Source: Oscillatoria acuminata PCC 6304 (GTDB taxonomy: Bacteria; Cyanobacteriota; Cyanobacteriia; Cyanobacteriales; Laspinemataceae). From it: a stretch of DNA of 64,000 bases. The stretch lies in assembly GCF_000317105.1 (NCBI RefSeq), contig NC_019693.1, positions 372,001-436,000 of the forward strand, in the 5' to 3' direction. Position numbers and translations under genes: made by a program. Shown in pieces: positions 16,646-25,068 of the stretch. Each line of letters starts with the position of its first letter. Within the stretch, counting starts at the first letter, position 1. The notes beneath the pieces were generated by a model. The model was given only the letters and a program-made list of their open reading frames with translations, was not told the DNA's origin and did not search any database.

Positions 16646-17941
16646 TTGATCGAGCGCTATACCTTGCCCGAAATGGGCGCACTGTGGACTGAGACTTATA
16701 AATTTAAAACCTGGCTCGAAGTCGAGCTAGCAGTTTGTGACGCTCAAGCCGAACTGGGTTATATTCCCGCCTCGGCAGTGGAAGAGATTAAAGCCAAGGC
16801 TAATTTTGACCCCAAGCGCATCCTCGAAATTGAGGCTGAAGTTCGCCATGATGTGATTGCCTTTTTGACCAATGTGAATGAGTACGTCGGGGAAGCCGGA
16901 CGGTACATTCATTTGGGATTAACCAGTTCCGATGTGTTGGACACGGCTTTAGCATTGCAGATGGTGGCGAGTCTGGATCTGTTGCTGTCGGAATTGGAAA
17001 CGGCGATCGCTGCCATTCGCTATCAAGCGCAGCAACACCGGGATACGGTGCAAATCGGGCGATCGCATGGGATTCATGCCGAACCGATTACCTTTGGGTT
17101 TAAACTCGCTGGATGGTTAGCCGAAATGTTGCGCCATCGCGATCGCCTCGTGCGGGTGCGATCGTCTATTGCCGTGGGGAAAATCTCCGGTGCCGTGGGA
17201 ACCTACGCCAACATCGAACCCCGGATTGAAGAGATTGCCTGTCAGAAACTCGGACTCGAACCCGATACCGCCTCCACTCAGGTGATATCGCGCGATCGCC
17301 ATGCTGAGTTTTTGCAGCATCTAGCTCTCCTGGCGGCTTCTATCGAACGCTTTGCCGTAGAAATTCGCAACCTCCAGCGCAGCGATGTTCTGGAAGTGGA
17401 GGAATACTTCTCCAAAGGGCAAAAAGGCTCCTCGGCTATGCCCCATAAGCGTAACCCGATTCGGTCCGAACGCTTAACCGGGATGGCGAGAATTGTGCGG
17501 GGTCATGCCGGAACAGCTTTGGAAAATGTGGCACTTTGGCATGAACGGGATATTTCCCACAGTTCTGTTGAACGAGTGATTCTGCCCGATGCTTGCATTT
17601 TAACTCACTTTATGTTAAGAGAAATTTCAGAATTGGTGAAAAATCTCCAAGTCTATCCCGAGAACATGAAGCGGAATATGAACGTTTACGGCGGCGTGAT
17701 TTTCAGTCAGCGCGTGATGCTGGCTTTAGTGGAAAAAGGCATGAATCGGGAAGCGGCGTATAAAGTCGTGCAGTCCTGCGCCCATCAAGCGTGGAATCAA
17801 CCCGATGGGGACTTTCATGGGGCGATCGTCAAAGATGCCGCCGTCACCGAGAAACTGTCACCGCAGGAAATCGAAGATTGTTTCGATCCGAAATACCAGC
17901 TAAGACACCTGGATACGGTTTACCAACGCTTAAACATTTAA
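16646..17941 (+). CDS. purB: adenylosuccinate lyase
   Basis: This 431-residue fumarase/aspartase-superfamily enzyme catalyses two steps of purine synthesis: SAICAR to AICAR plus fumarate, and adenylosuccinate to AMP plus fumarate. The superfamily signature GSSAMPHKRNP lies at about residues 260-270. GLTSSDVLDTA and GRSHGIHAEPITFG carry conserved substrate-binding residues, including the catalytic His of the second motif. The N terminus MIERYTLPEMGALW matches the family only if TTG at 16646 is the start codon; no in-frame ATG lies nearby upstream. It is monocistronic, between a MITE and a xylanase. Confidence 0.96.
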   Translation: MIERYTLPEMGALWTETYKFKTWLEVELAVCDAQAELGYIPASAVEEIKAKANFDPKRILEIEAEVRHDVIAFLTNVNEYVGEAGRYIHLGLTSSDVLDTALALQMVASLDLLLSELETAIAAIRYQAQQHRDTVQIGRSHGIHAEPITFGFKLAGWLAEMLRHRDRLVRVRSSIAVGKISGAVGTYANIEPRIEEIACQKLGLEPDTASTQVISRDRHAEFLQHLALLAASIERFAVEIRNLQRSDVLEVEEYFSKGQKGSSAMPHKRNPIRSERLTGMARIVRGHAGTALENVALWHERDISHSSVERVILPDACILTHFMLREISELVKNLQVYPENMKRNMNVYGGVIFSQRVMLALVEKGMNREAAYKVVQSCAHQAWNQPDGDFHGAIVKDAAVTEKLSPQEIEDCFDPKYQLRHLDTVYQRLNI

Positions 17942-17999
17942 ACCCCACCTTAAACGAAGCGAAGGGATGAACGATGAATTGAATGGTCAAGGGTTCTTG

Positions 18000-18032
18000 T
18001 TCATCCTTCATCCTTCATCCTTCATCCTTCAT
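18000..18032 (+). repeat. TTCATCC heptamer tandem repeat
   Basis: Four perfect TTCATCC units plus a partial one (18000-18032) lie 20-50 bases before the xylanase start. A near-complementary GGATGAACGATGAA occurs at about 17965-17978, so the leader could form a hairpin. Heptamer arrays of this sort are the short tandemly repeated repetitive sequences known in cyanobacteria. Confidence 0.85.
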
Positions 18033-18049
18033 TTTTATAGAGGTCGCGC

Positions 18050-19120
18050 ATGAAACTTCGTTCTTTCATCGCATATATTTTGGTGATGCTGGCGATCGTT
18101 TTGGCGATCGCCACCACAAGTACCGCGACAAATCCAGAACCCCCCCGCACCGATTCCACAGCAGAATCCCTGCGATTGCTGGCAGCAAAGCGGGACTTTT
18201 TAATTGGAACTGCTGTCAGACCCTTCCCCTTAAAAAACGAGCCGATCTATGGAGAGGTCCTGGCCCGTGAATTTAATATCATCATGCCCGAGCATCATCT
18301 GAAATTTGCTCCCGTGCATCCAGAGCGCGATCGCTATGATTTTAGCGTAGCCGATGAGATCGTCAATTTTGCTCAAGAACACGATATAAAGGTCATTGGT
18401 CATGCACTGGTCTGGTTTCACGCCCTCCCCCGTTGGGTCGTGGAGGGGAATTTTTCCCGGGAAGAACTCCTGGAAATTCTCCATGATCACATTCAGACTG
18501 TAGTCGGTCACTATCGAGGTCAAATTTATGCTTGGGATGTGGTTAATGAACCCGTAGAAGCCGATGGGACCTTCAGAGAAACCATCTGGTATAAAACTAT
18601 TGGACCGGAATATATTGACCTAGCGCTGCGTTGGACTCATGAAGCCGATCCAGATGCCCTCATATATATTAATGACTATGGGGAAGGACTCAACTCTAAA
18701 TCAGATTCCTTTTATCTGTTAGCAAAATCCCTCCAGGAACGGGGTGCACCCCTAGATGCGATCGGTTTCCAAACCCACATCGGCTTTTTATCTGCAAAAG
18801 ACTCCCAAGAAGTCGCTGAAAATATGAAGCGCTACGCCGAGTTGGGTTTAGACGTGATGTTTACTGAGATGGATGTTCCGATTAATCAGTTTAGCGGCAC
18901 CGAAGAGGAGCAATTAGCCGCACAAGCTGAAATGTACCGGGATTTTCTGAATATTTGCCTAGAGGCATCGAACTGTAACACCATGCTGACATGGGGATTT
19001 ACCGATCGCTATACTTGGTTAACCGGGTTTACTGGAGGGAAAGCCCCATTAATTTTTGACGAGTCCTATCGTCCTAAACCCACCTATTCTGCGATGTTGG
19101 AAGAATTGAAAGGGAGTTAA
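18050..19120 (+). CDS. GH10 endo-1,4-beta-xylanase, exported
   Basis: This 356-residue glycoside hydrolase family 10 enzyme has an N-terminal signal or anchor segment (residues about 5-25) and then the TIM barrel. The acid/base Glu is in WDVVNEP (E167) and the nucleophile in FTEMDV (E273). MPEHHLKFAPVHPERDRYDF is the conserved substrate-binding strand. One departure from the family: the usual HTLVWHxQxP reads HALVWFHALP here, with Phe at the position normally held by the minus-one-subsite His. This could alter substrate preference. GAGG lies shortly before the ATG. The substrate could be plant xylan or the organism's own polysaccharide; this cannot be told from sequence. Confidence 0.92.
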   Translation: MKLRSFIAYILVMLAIVLAIATTSTATNPEPPRTDSTAESLRLLAAKRDFLIGTAVRPFPLKNEPIYGEVLAREFNIIMPEHHLKFAPVHPERDRYDFSVADEIVNFAQEHDIKVIGHALVWFHALPRWVVEGNFSREELLEILHDHIQTVVGHYRGQIYAWDVVNEPVEADGTFRETIWYKTIGPEYIDLALRWTHEADPDALIYINDYGEGLNSKSDSFYLLAKSLQERGAPLDAIGFQTHIGFLSAKDSQEVAENMKRYAELGLDVMFTEMDVPINQFSGTEEEQLAAQAEMYRDFLNICLEASNCNTMLTWGFTDRYTWLTGFTGGKAPLIFDESYRPKPTYSAMLEELKGS

Positions 19121-19281
19121 AACATTGTCCTTTGTGAGTGCGAATTGCAGTGAAACCCTTACAGTTAAATGCAGAACTTTTTTTCTGTACATCCCTAAAT
19201 CTTCGAGAGTGACCCAATCCGTAACCCGGGGATGTGTGGCGCAAGCGCCTTTTGGGTTGGACGACTTTGGGAAAGATAAAC

Positions 19282-19320
19282 ATGGGCGGGTGACTCAGCT
19301 ATGCCAAGTCACCCGCCCAT
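19282..19320. repeat. perfect 14-bp inverted repeat between convergent genes
   Basis: ATGGGCGGGTGACT (19282-19295) and its exact complement (19307-19320) surround an 11-base loop. This GC-rich hairpin lies 160 bases after the xylanase stop. No T-run follows, so it is likely a transcript-stabilising or terminating structure. Confidence 0.7.
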
Positions 19321-19370
19321 CGATTGGAATTCGGGCTAAATCCTGATAAACCTGATTTCGTAAGCAGGGT

Positions 19371-19454
19371 TTCTTGTAGGGGCGTATTGCATACGCCCTC
19401 TTTTGGGCGTATGCAATACGCCCCTACAATCTACACACCTTGACAGGGCTAGAT
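19371..19454. repeat. partial MITE copy: 25-bp palindrome plus right terminal repeat
   Basis: The same 25-bp arms as at 16298-16353 occur at 19374-19398 and 19405-19429, followed by ACACACCTTGACAGGGCTA. The 6-base loop is TCTTTT, the exact reverse complement of the loop in the other copy, while the flanks keep the same orientation. The left terminal repeat is missing. Confidence 0.85.
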
Positions 19455-19455
19455 T

Positions 19456-22272
19456 TTAAACAGCTATTTTGGCAGCATCCGCTGTTTCTCTAAGTAACAA
19501 CTGTCGCCACTGGTGGATAATCTGCTGTAACAGCCCCTGTTCTGGAGTGACCCAGGTGGCGATCGCCTCGGACTCCAGAGTATCCAGGGCCACAGTTGCT
19601 CTGGCTAAGGTCGCTAATCGTTTTACCGAGTCCGGCTGTTCAGAATTGCTAGAGATTAAGGTCCCGATTTCTCCGAGACGGGCGATCGCATTCAGGACCT
19701 CCGGTCGAATCACCCCAGCTACCGGCATCCGCGAGTCTGCTTCCCCCTCATAGAAAGCAGCCAGTTCCGATTCTCGGAGAGTCTCTAAGGCAATCCGGAG
19801 GTCGGAAAGGTCATCCAAAGATGATAATGTGGCCAAGGTTGTCAAGGATTCGAGAATTTCCACACCCCCCGGATAGTCTCTGAGACTCAAGAGGTTCTGT
19901 TTATAAGGGGTCAAATCCAACCCAGACCGATTCACGGACTCGGAATTGAGCAACTGGTACAGTAGGGCCGAGAACCGAGTTAAGGGGGTTTGACGATGCG
20001 ATCGCCAGACCCAAGGTAGAACCCCCACCCAACTTTCGGAAACCTGATTCAACCAATCACTACCACAGTTGACCTGTTGAAACCCCAGTCCTCCCAATAA
20101 CACTTGGCGGCGTTCCGGGACTCCTCGCCAATCTTCAGCACTGACGGGGGACCAGAGATAGGCCCTTAAATCCGAGTCGCGGGCGATCGCATACAGCAGA
20201 TGTAGGGGGTTCGGGGTCGAATGTAAATATCGAGATAAAGCCTTCAAGGCAACCGAACGCTGAAAGGGGTTGCGGCAAACTTCCGCGATCCGGTGCAACC
20301 CTTCCTTTTCATCCCGTTGCAACTGCTGTATCAAAGCGTTATGACTGTTTGGCAGGGGCAATACCAGCAACTCATCCCAGAGGACGGGATGTCCATCGCC
20401 GCGTCGATTAGGGTTGAGTGCAGCAATCAACTCAATCGGGTAAAACAAGAGGCGCAAGGACCCGATCGCCACCAACAAGTTGAAGAAAACTCCGATTTCA
20501 ATCCCTCGGGAAACGACCGATACAAACCGACCTCGGGAGCCAATTTGAGCCGCTTTGAGGACATTTGCATCAAATGCACCGATCGCTATTGCCAGCACTA
20601 GAATCAACCCCACACCGGCAAACAGTCCCACTGCTGTGCGACCCGCTATAGCAAAGGCCATAAACCAAAGAGTGCCTAGAAAAATGGCAAACCCAACGGT
20701 GAGCAAGGGGGTATCAATGACGATCGCCCCGAATGTCTGTTCATAAGGGGGATTAATTCTCATCAAATCATTCAAAATAAACAGACTCGTGAACGCGAAA
20801 CTCCCCAATAGCGCCAGTACCAAGGCCGCCAACACACTACCGGCCAGTCCCAAGACCATAAAACTACAGGTGAGAATTAAGGCCGAGGCGAGGACAATCC
20901 ACATCCACAGGAAAACTCCTCCAAACACAAACCCGAGGGTGGTCCAAAAGAGGGTACGTTGGACTGCTTTGAGGGGAATTTCTTCCCCAGAGGTGAGATC
21001 CCAGACTTTCGGAAGGCGATCGCCTGCACCGGAAATGACCCGTTGTCCATCCGGGGTCACCGCCACGGACCTCACCCACTCTTGATGACCCACGAGGGTA
21101 TGTACCAAAGTTCCTTGTTGGAGGTTCCAGACTTTGAGGGTATGGTCAGAAGAGGCCGAAACCACTTGCTGTCCGTCTGGGGTGACTGCTAATCCATTAA
21201 TCCACCCCTGATGTCCCGTTAACTCATACTGGAGGGTTCCGTCATTTAGGGTCCAGACCTTGACAGTGCCATCGGCACCCCCAGAAATCACCTGTTGTCC
21301 GTCTGGGGTGACTGCAATGGTATTCACCCCGCCAGGATGTGCCGTCAAATTCTGCACTTCAGTTCCCGATGACCGGACCCACACCTTGACCGAACCATCC
21401 AGACTGGCCGAAATAACCTGTTCTCCATTGGGGGTGAGGGTGACCGCTTTAACCTCTGTGGTATGACCGCTTAAGGTTTGCAGGAGAGTTCCCTGTTCCA
21501 GATTCCAAATTTTCACCGTTCCATCTGCCGATCCCGAGATGGCCTGGGTTCCGTCTGGGGTAAGGGTTACACTGTTGACAGGTCCGGTGTGACCCTCCAA
21601 AATATGCAGTTTGTTTCCCGACTCGATATTCCAGACGATCAGGGTATTGTCTGCTGAGGCAGAAATTGCTAATTTTTGGTCTGGGGTGACCGCCAGATCT
21701 TCAATCCAGCGACTGTGGTTTTCGAGACTCTTGAGGCGATCGCCGCCTTTGATGTCCCAAATATTAACTGCGCGGTCTCCCCCCCCTGAAATAACCCGGT
21801 CTCCCGAGAGTAATGCCAAAGCGTTAATTCCGCTGCGATTACCCGGTACGGTTTGTAACAATGCACCTCTATCCAGATCCCAAACTTTTAAGCTGCTGTT
21901 TCCCGTAAAGTCTCTGCCTGAGGCGGAAATTACTTGGGTATTGGAGAGGGCCAAGACAGAATTAATGGACCCGGTATGACCTTGATTCACCGCAAGGGTA
22001 TAGAGGGAAAATGTAAACGCCAGTAGGAATAAACATTTCATCACCGAGGCAGTCGCCATCAGATACAAATTTCGATATCCCGGGACCTTAAAACTCCCCC
22101 GGAATTTACTCCATCCGCTTTGTCGATACAAATCAGGGGACGCTTTGTACAAATAGCTTCGCAGTACACTGGGACGAAAAAATACCCAGTAGGCCAGCAA
22201 ACCATAATGATAAGGATTTAAAGGATTGAGGGATTCGGGTCGTTCACCCCGATCCAGTTGGAAGATGGGCAT
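19456..22272 (-). CDS. multi-pass membrane protein with eight WD40 repeats and a C-terminal helical domain
   Basis: This 938-residue protein has an N-terminal 60-residue cytoplasmic segment, then a transmembrane stretch at about residues 68-95. Eight WD40 blades follow (about 97-437, each about 42 residues with GHxxxVxxxxxxPDG and KVWxL). A cluster of about five transmembrane helices lies at about 445-620, and a soluble helical C-terminal domain at about 630-938. The C-terminal part (LLYAIARDSDLRAYLWSPVS, etc.) suggests helical repeats. No enzymatic motif was found. The WD40 domain lies between membrane segments, so its side of the membrane depends on topology that cannot be settled here. Similar WD40-membrane proteins are common in filamentous cyanobacteria, and their roles are unknown. 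Confidence 0.88.
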   Translation of the reverse strand: MPIFQLDRGERPESLNPLNPYHYGLLAYWVFFRPSVLRSYLYKASPDLYRQSGWSKFRGSFKVPGYRNLYLMATASVMKCLFLLAFTFSLYTLAVNQGHTGSINSVLALSNTQVISASGRDFTGNSSLKVWDLDRGALLQTVPGNRSGINALALLSGDRVISGGGDRAVNIWDIKGGDRLKSLENHSRWIEDLAVTPDQKLAISASADNTLIVWNIESGNKLHILEGHTGPVNSVTLTPDGTQAISGSADGTVKIWNLEQGTLLQTLSGHTTEVKAVTLTPNGEQVISASLDGSVKVWVRSSGTEVQNLTAHPGGVNTIAVTPDGQQVISGGADGTVKVWTLNDGTLQYELTGHQGWINGLAVTPDGQQVVSASSDHTLKVWNLQQGTLVHTLVGHQEWVRSVAVTPDGQRVISGAGDRLPKVWDLTSGEEIPLKAVQRTLFWTTLGFVFGGVFLWMWIVLASALILTCSFMVLGLAGSVLAALVLALLGSFAFTSLFILNDLMRINPPYEQTFGAIVIDTPLLTVGFAIFLGTLWFMAFAIAGRTAVGLFAGVGLILVLAIAIGAFDANVLKAAQIGSRGRFVSVVSRGIEIGVFFNLLVAIGSLRLLFYPIELIAALNPNRRGDGHPVLWDELLVLPLPNSHNALIQQLQRDEKEGLHRIAEVCRNPFQRSVALKALSRYLHSTPNPLHLLYAIARDSDLRAYLWSPVSAEDWRGVPERRQVLLGGLGFQQVNCGSDWLNQVSESWVGVLPWVWRSHRQTPLTRFSALLYQLLNSESVNRSGLDLTPYKQNLLSLRDYPGGVEILESLTTLATLSSLDDLSDLRIALETLRESELAAFYEGEADSRMPVAGVIRPEVLNAIARLGEIGTLISSNSEQPDSVKRLATLARATVALDTLESEAIATWVTPEQGLLQQIIHQWRQLLLRETADAAKIAV

Positions 22273-22764
22273 GATGATTTTACCGTAGGGGTCAGTTTTA
22301 CGCAGAAACTGTCAAGCGCTTTATTGGTCTGTTCACAGTATTCCTTTTCCACTCCTCCTCGGGATCTAGATTTGGTTAAATTTTATGAAGCAACCCTAGT
22401 CAGTCTAAATCAATGGGACAACTCCACTCCAGAGTAGGAGTATCTTCCTCTCAACTGCTGCAAATCATCGCCAGATGCTCTCCCAGATTAATTTTATTGT
22501 GCCAATGATTTAGACTGGCTCGATCATTTTCATCCCTTCTCCCACCATTTATGGGACATTTTCTATTCGTAAAATCAGCAAATTATTATCCCATAATTGA
22601 ATCCAATTAGGCATAAAATAAACTGTTAATCATAAAAAACCCTGAACAGCCTATATTTACAACAGCTTAAACCCTTAAAATTGAGAAAATTTTTGTCTGA
22701 TTTAACTCAGAAGTTTTTGAAATATTCATTATTCAATTTTACTCACCCACCCAGGAAAACCACC
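22273..22764. other. divergent intergenic region, no gene seen
   Basis: These 490 bases lie between the WD40 membrane protein (minus) and the dipeptidase (plus). The sequence becomes AT-rich from about 22560. No hairpin of note was found. Promoters for both genes must lie here. Confidence 0.5.
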
Positions 22765-23499
22765 ATGAAAATTAATTACATCCTTTTATTCTCAGTTGCT
22801 TTAGGGTTAGTCATCACCATCGGATCCTGGCAACGGGCGGAATCAGTTCGGATTTTCGACGGATTGAAGTCGGGAGAATGGGGACCGCAGAGTCCAGCAG
22901 TTGTCGTCCAGAGAACTCCAGCTATACCTCAGTTCGAGGGAGAGAACTTGGTCGATATCCAAGAAATTAATCCAGACATTACCCTTGATATTCGCTATGC
23001 CACGGCCAATAATTTCTTGAATGTTCAACTCTACTCTGTTCCTCGATGTCTTTTGCGAACTAGCGTCGCCCAAAAGTTATCCCTCGTTCAAGAGCAATTG
23101 CAACCAATGGGACTGGGGTTAAAAATATTTGATTGTTATAGACCCCTATCGGTAACCCGGAAAATGTGGGAAGCATTGCCGGATCCCCGTTATGTTGCTA
23201 ATCCGGCAAGGGGGTCGCGCCATAATCGCGGTGCAGCGGTCGATTTAACCCTGATTGATGCTTGGGGAAACGAATTAGAAATGCCGACGGACTTTGATGA
23301 TTTTAGCGATCGCGCCGCCCGAGATTATCAAGGAACCGATGTCAGCAACCAAGCCCGCCAAAATAGTCAATTACTCGAAAGAGTGATGACTCAACAGGGT
23401 TTTATTTCCTTGATTACCGAATGGTGGCATTTTGATGCAGAAAACTGGCAAGACTATCCCCTTTTGGATATTTCTTTAGAGGAAATCAATGAGGGTTAG
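22765..23499 (+). CDS. D-alanyl-D-alanine dipeptidase (VanX/DdpX family, M15D), exported
   Basis: The 244-residue zinc dipeptidase is predicted to cleave D-Ala-D-Ala or related dipeptides, probably in peptidoglycan turnover. The family signatures are SRHNRGAAVDLTL (SxHxxGxAxD zinc-binding motif) and EWWHF near the C terminus (catalytic Glu and third zinc ligand). An N-terminal hydrophobic segment (YILLFSVALGLVITIGS) indicates export. The frame is open to 22681, but AGGA 9 bases before the ATG at 22765 and the hydrophobic N terminus support this start. It converges with the SH3 protein with only two bases between their stops. No van resistance genes surround it. Confidence 0.92.
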   Translation: MKINYILLFSVALGLVITIGSWQRAESVRIFDGLKSGEWGPQSPAVVVQRTPAIPQFEGENLVDIQEINPDITLDIRYATANNFLNVQLYSVPRCLLRTSVAQKLSLVQEQLQPMGLGLKIFDCYRPLSVTRKMWEALPDPRYVANPARGSRHNRGAAVDLTLIDAWGNELEMPTDFDDFSDRAARDYQGTDVSNQARQNSQLLERVMTQQGFISLITEWWHFDAENWQDYPLLDISLEEINEG

Positions 23500-23501
23500 G
23501 C

Positions 23502-24320
23502 TTACTTGACTTCGACGAGAAAATCATAGGTAAACCCTCGGAAATTGGAGTCTAAAACCAGAAAATAGTCCCCAGTTGTGGGGAGAGTCCCACTCCAATT
23601 TTGGAGGCCCGTATAGTGACCCCCCCCGGTGAGTTCAGTTTGCCGATTGGGGTCATTGGGGATAAAGACAAATGGCAACGCGCCTTCGGAAACTGAGAGG
23701 GTCAAGGTTTGACCGGCAGATGCCTTGAGCAGATATTCATGACTTCCGCCGCCAATAATCCGCCCTTTGACTCGCGCAGAAGTGCCATTGGGGGGAAAAT
23801 TAATCCGTTCTGTAATTTCAGAACAAGAACTTTCGGTGATACTTTTGGCAACCCAACCCTCCACCGGATTATTGATTTTAAACCAGCCATTTTGTTCTTC
23901 CGTAACAGTGAGATAAGTTCCATTACTCAGTGTCCCTAAAAGATTCGTGGCGGTCACTTCTGGACTGGAACGAACGTTAGCTGGCGGGTTGGGATCGGAG
24001 ACAATGGCAGCGGTAATTTTGCAATTGCCTTGGGAAGGAGTAATCATAATCGGTTCTGGAGTAGGAGATGGGGAAGATTGGGGAGATTGGGGAGATGGGG
24101 GGGATTGGGGAGATTGGGGAGATTGGGGAGATTGGGGAGATTGGGGAGATTGGGGAGATTGGGGAGATGGGGGGGATTGGGGAGATTGGTTGGGGGTTTG
24201 AGTGACTGGAGGGGGAGATTGGGGAGATTGGGGAGATTGGGAGGCGAAATAGGCACCTCCGAGTGCGGCGGCGATCGCGCCTACAGCCAATGCAATGATA
24301 AATGGTGTTTTCCCTTGCAT
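23502..24320 (-). CDS. membrane-anchored SH3-domain protein with QSP repeat linker
   Basis: The 272-residue product has an N-terminal membrane anchor (PFIIALAVGAIAAALGGAYF), then a roughly 65-residue low-complexity linker of Gln-Ser-Pro repeats, a bacterial SH3 domain (about residues 98-168; NVRSSPEVTATNLLGTL, WFKI, GWVAKS) and a C-terminal beta domain (about 175-272) that resembles a PPC-type domain. SH3b domains often bind peptidoglycan. The linker is encoded by a 9-bp minisatellite and probably spans the periplasm. The gene converges with the dipeptidase, which suggests both act on the cell wall. Confidence 0.85.
   Translation of the reverse strand: MQGKTPFIIALAVGAIAAALGGAYFASQSPQSPQSPPPVTQTPNQSPQSPPSPQSPQSPQSPQSPQSPQSPQSPPSPQSPQSSPSPTPEPIMITPSQGNCKITAAIVSDPNPPANVRSSPEVTATNLLGTLSNGTYLTVTEEQNGWFKINNPVEGWVAKSITESSCSEITERINFPPNGTSARVKGRIIGGGSHEYLLKASAGQTLTLSVSEGALPFVFIPNDPNRQTELTGGGHYTGLQNWSGTLPTTGDYFLVLDSNFRGFTYDFLVEVK
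24076..24237. repeat. 9-bp minisatellite (GGGGAGATT) inside the SH3 protein gene
   Basis: Nearly perfect GGGGAGATT units, with two GGGGGG variants and one interruption at about 24190-24213, encode the QSP repeats on the minus strand. The period is a multiple of three and free of stops, so all reading frames stay open here. Copy number is likely to vary between strains. Confidence 0.9.
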
Positions 24321-24479
24321 AACATTTATGGCATCTTAGCCAAAATAGAACCACTCACCCACTCTAAACGCAAGAAGGGGTAGGGCCTTTTGTAGATTGA
24401 GATGAACCCGGGGAGAATGGCCCATTCTTCCATCAGGACCGAGTGCATCCGGAGGGTTCTCCCTGCCCCCTGGACCCTG

Positions 24480-24968
24480 CTATCCTGGCACATTCGTTCC
24501 CGCACTGCGTAAGTCGCTTCCCGATGGCTGTGATTGTGCCGCCGTTTGAGCGTTGACCCGATTTAGTTCGCGGATCCGACGAGAGAGCAGACGGATGATA
24601 TTGATGGCAATTCCGGGGGTTTCATCAATGGCATCGTAGAGTTGCTGCTGAGTCAATACCAGACACTCGCACGATTCGAGGGTCGTGACAGAAGCTGAAC
24701 GGGGTTCAGCATCGAACAAAGACATTTCCCCAAAACAGGTCCCCTGTTCTAGTTTAGCCAGGTCTCGATTGCCAATGTGAACGCGGACCTTGCCAGAAAC
24801 GACGATATAGAGCGATCGCCCCTCCTGACCTTCGGTGAAGATGGTATGCTTTGCCGGGAAAGATAGCTCATCCATCACGGAAGCCAGACGCACGAGAAAG
24901 TCATCCCGAAGTTCCTTAAAAATCGGAACGGCCCTGACAAATAATAATCGGTCAACACTGGTGAGCAT
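24480..24968 (-). CDS. cyclic nucleotide-binding domain protein
   Basis: This 162-residue protein consists of one cNMP-binding (CAP_ED) domain: FTEGQEGRSLYIVVSGKVRV and the phosphate-binding cassette FGEMSLFDAEPRSASVTT. It has no DNA-binding domain, so it is a stand-alone sensor. The C-terminal 40 residues are helical, then disordered. The gene follows the NTT-like transporter gene on the same strand after 100 bases. In other cyanobacteria related transporter and cNMP domains are, as far as I recall, fused; here they are separate but adjacent, so the domain may regulate the transporter. Confidence 0.9.
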   Translation of the reverse strand: MLTSVDRLLFVRAVPIFKELRDDFLVRLASVMDELSFPAKHTIFTEGQEGRSLYIVVSGKVRVHIGNRDLAKLEQGTCFGEMSLFDAEPRSASVTTLESCECLVLTQQQLYDAIDETPGIAINIIRLLSRRIRELNRVNAQTAAQSQPSGSDLRSAGTNVPG

Positions 24969-25068
24969 CTTAAGGCAGTAAACCGTAAAAAATAAAGCCT
25001 AAAAAGTAATCAGGAGTAAAAAGGCAAAAACAAAAATTTTCCTTTTATCTTTTTACTTTTACCGTACT

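Noticed and set aside
24076-24237. CRISPR array possibility at the regular repeats
   Set aside because: Units are 9 bp, back to back with no spacers; it is a coding minisatellite. No CRISPR array or cas gene was found elsewhere.
23947-24383. Several open frames through the GGGGAGATT minisatellite
   Set aside because: They are open only because the 9-bp repeat has no stop in any frame; the QSP frame on the minus strand has a signal anchor and an SH3 domain.
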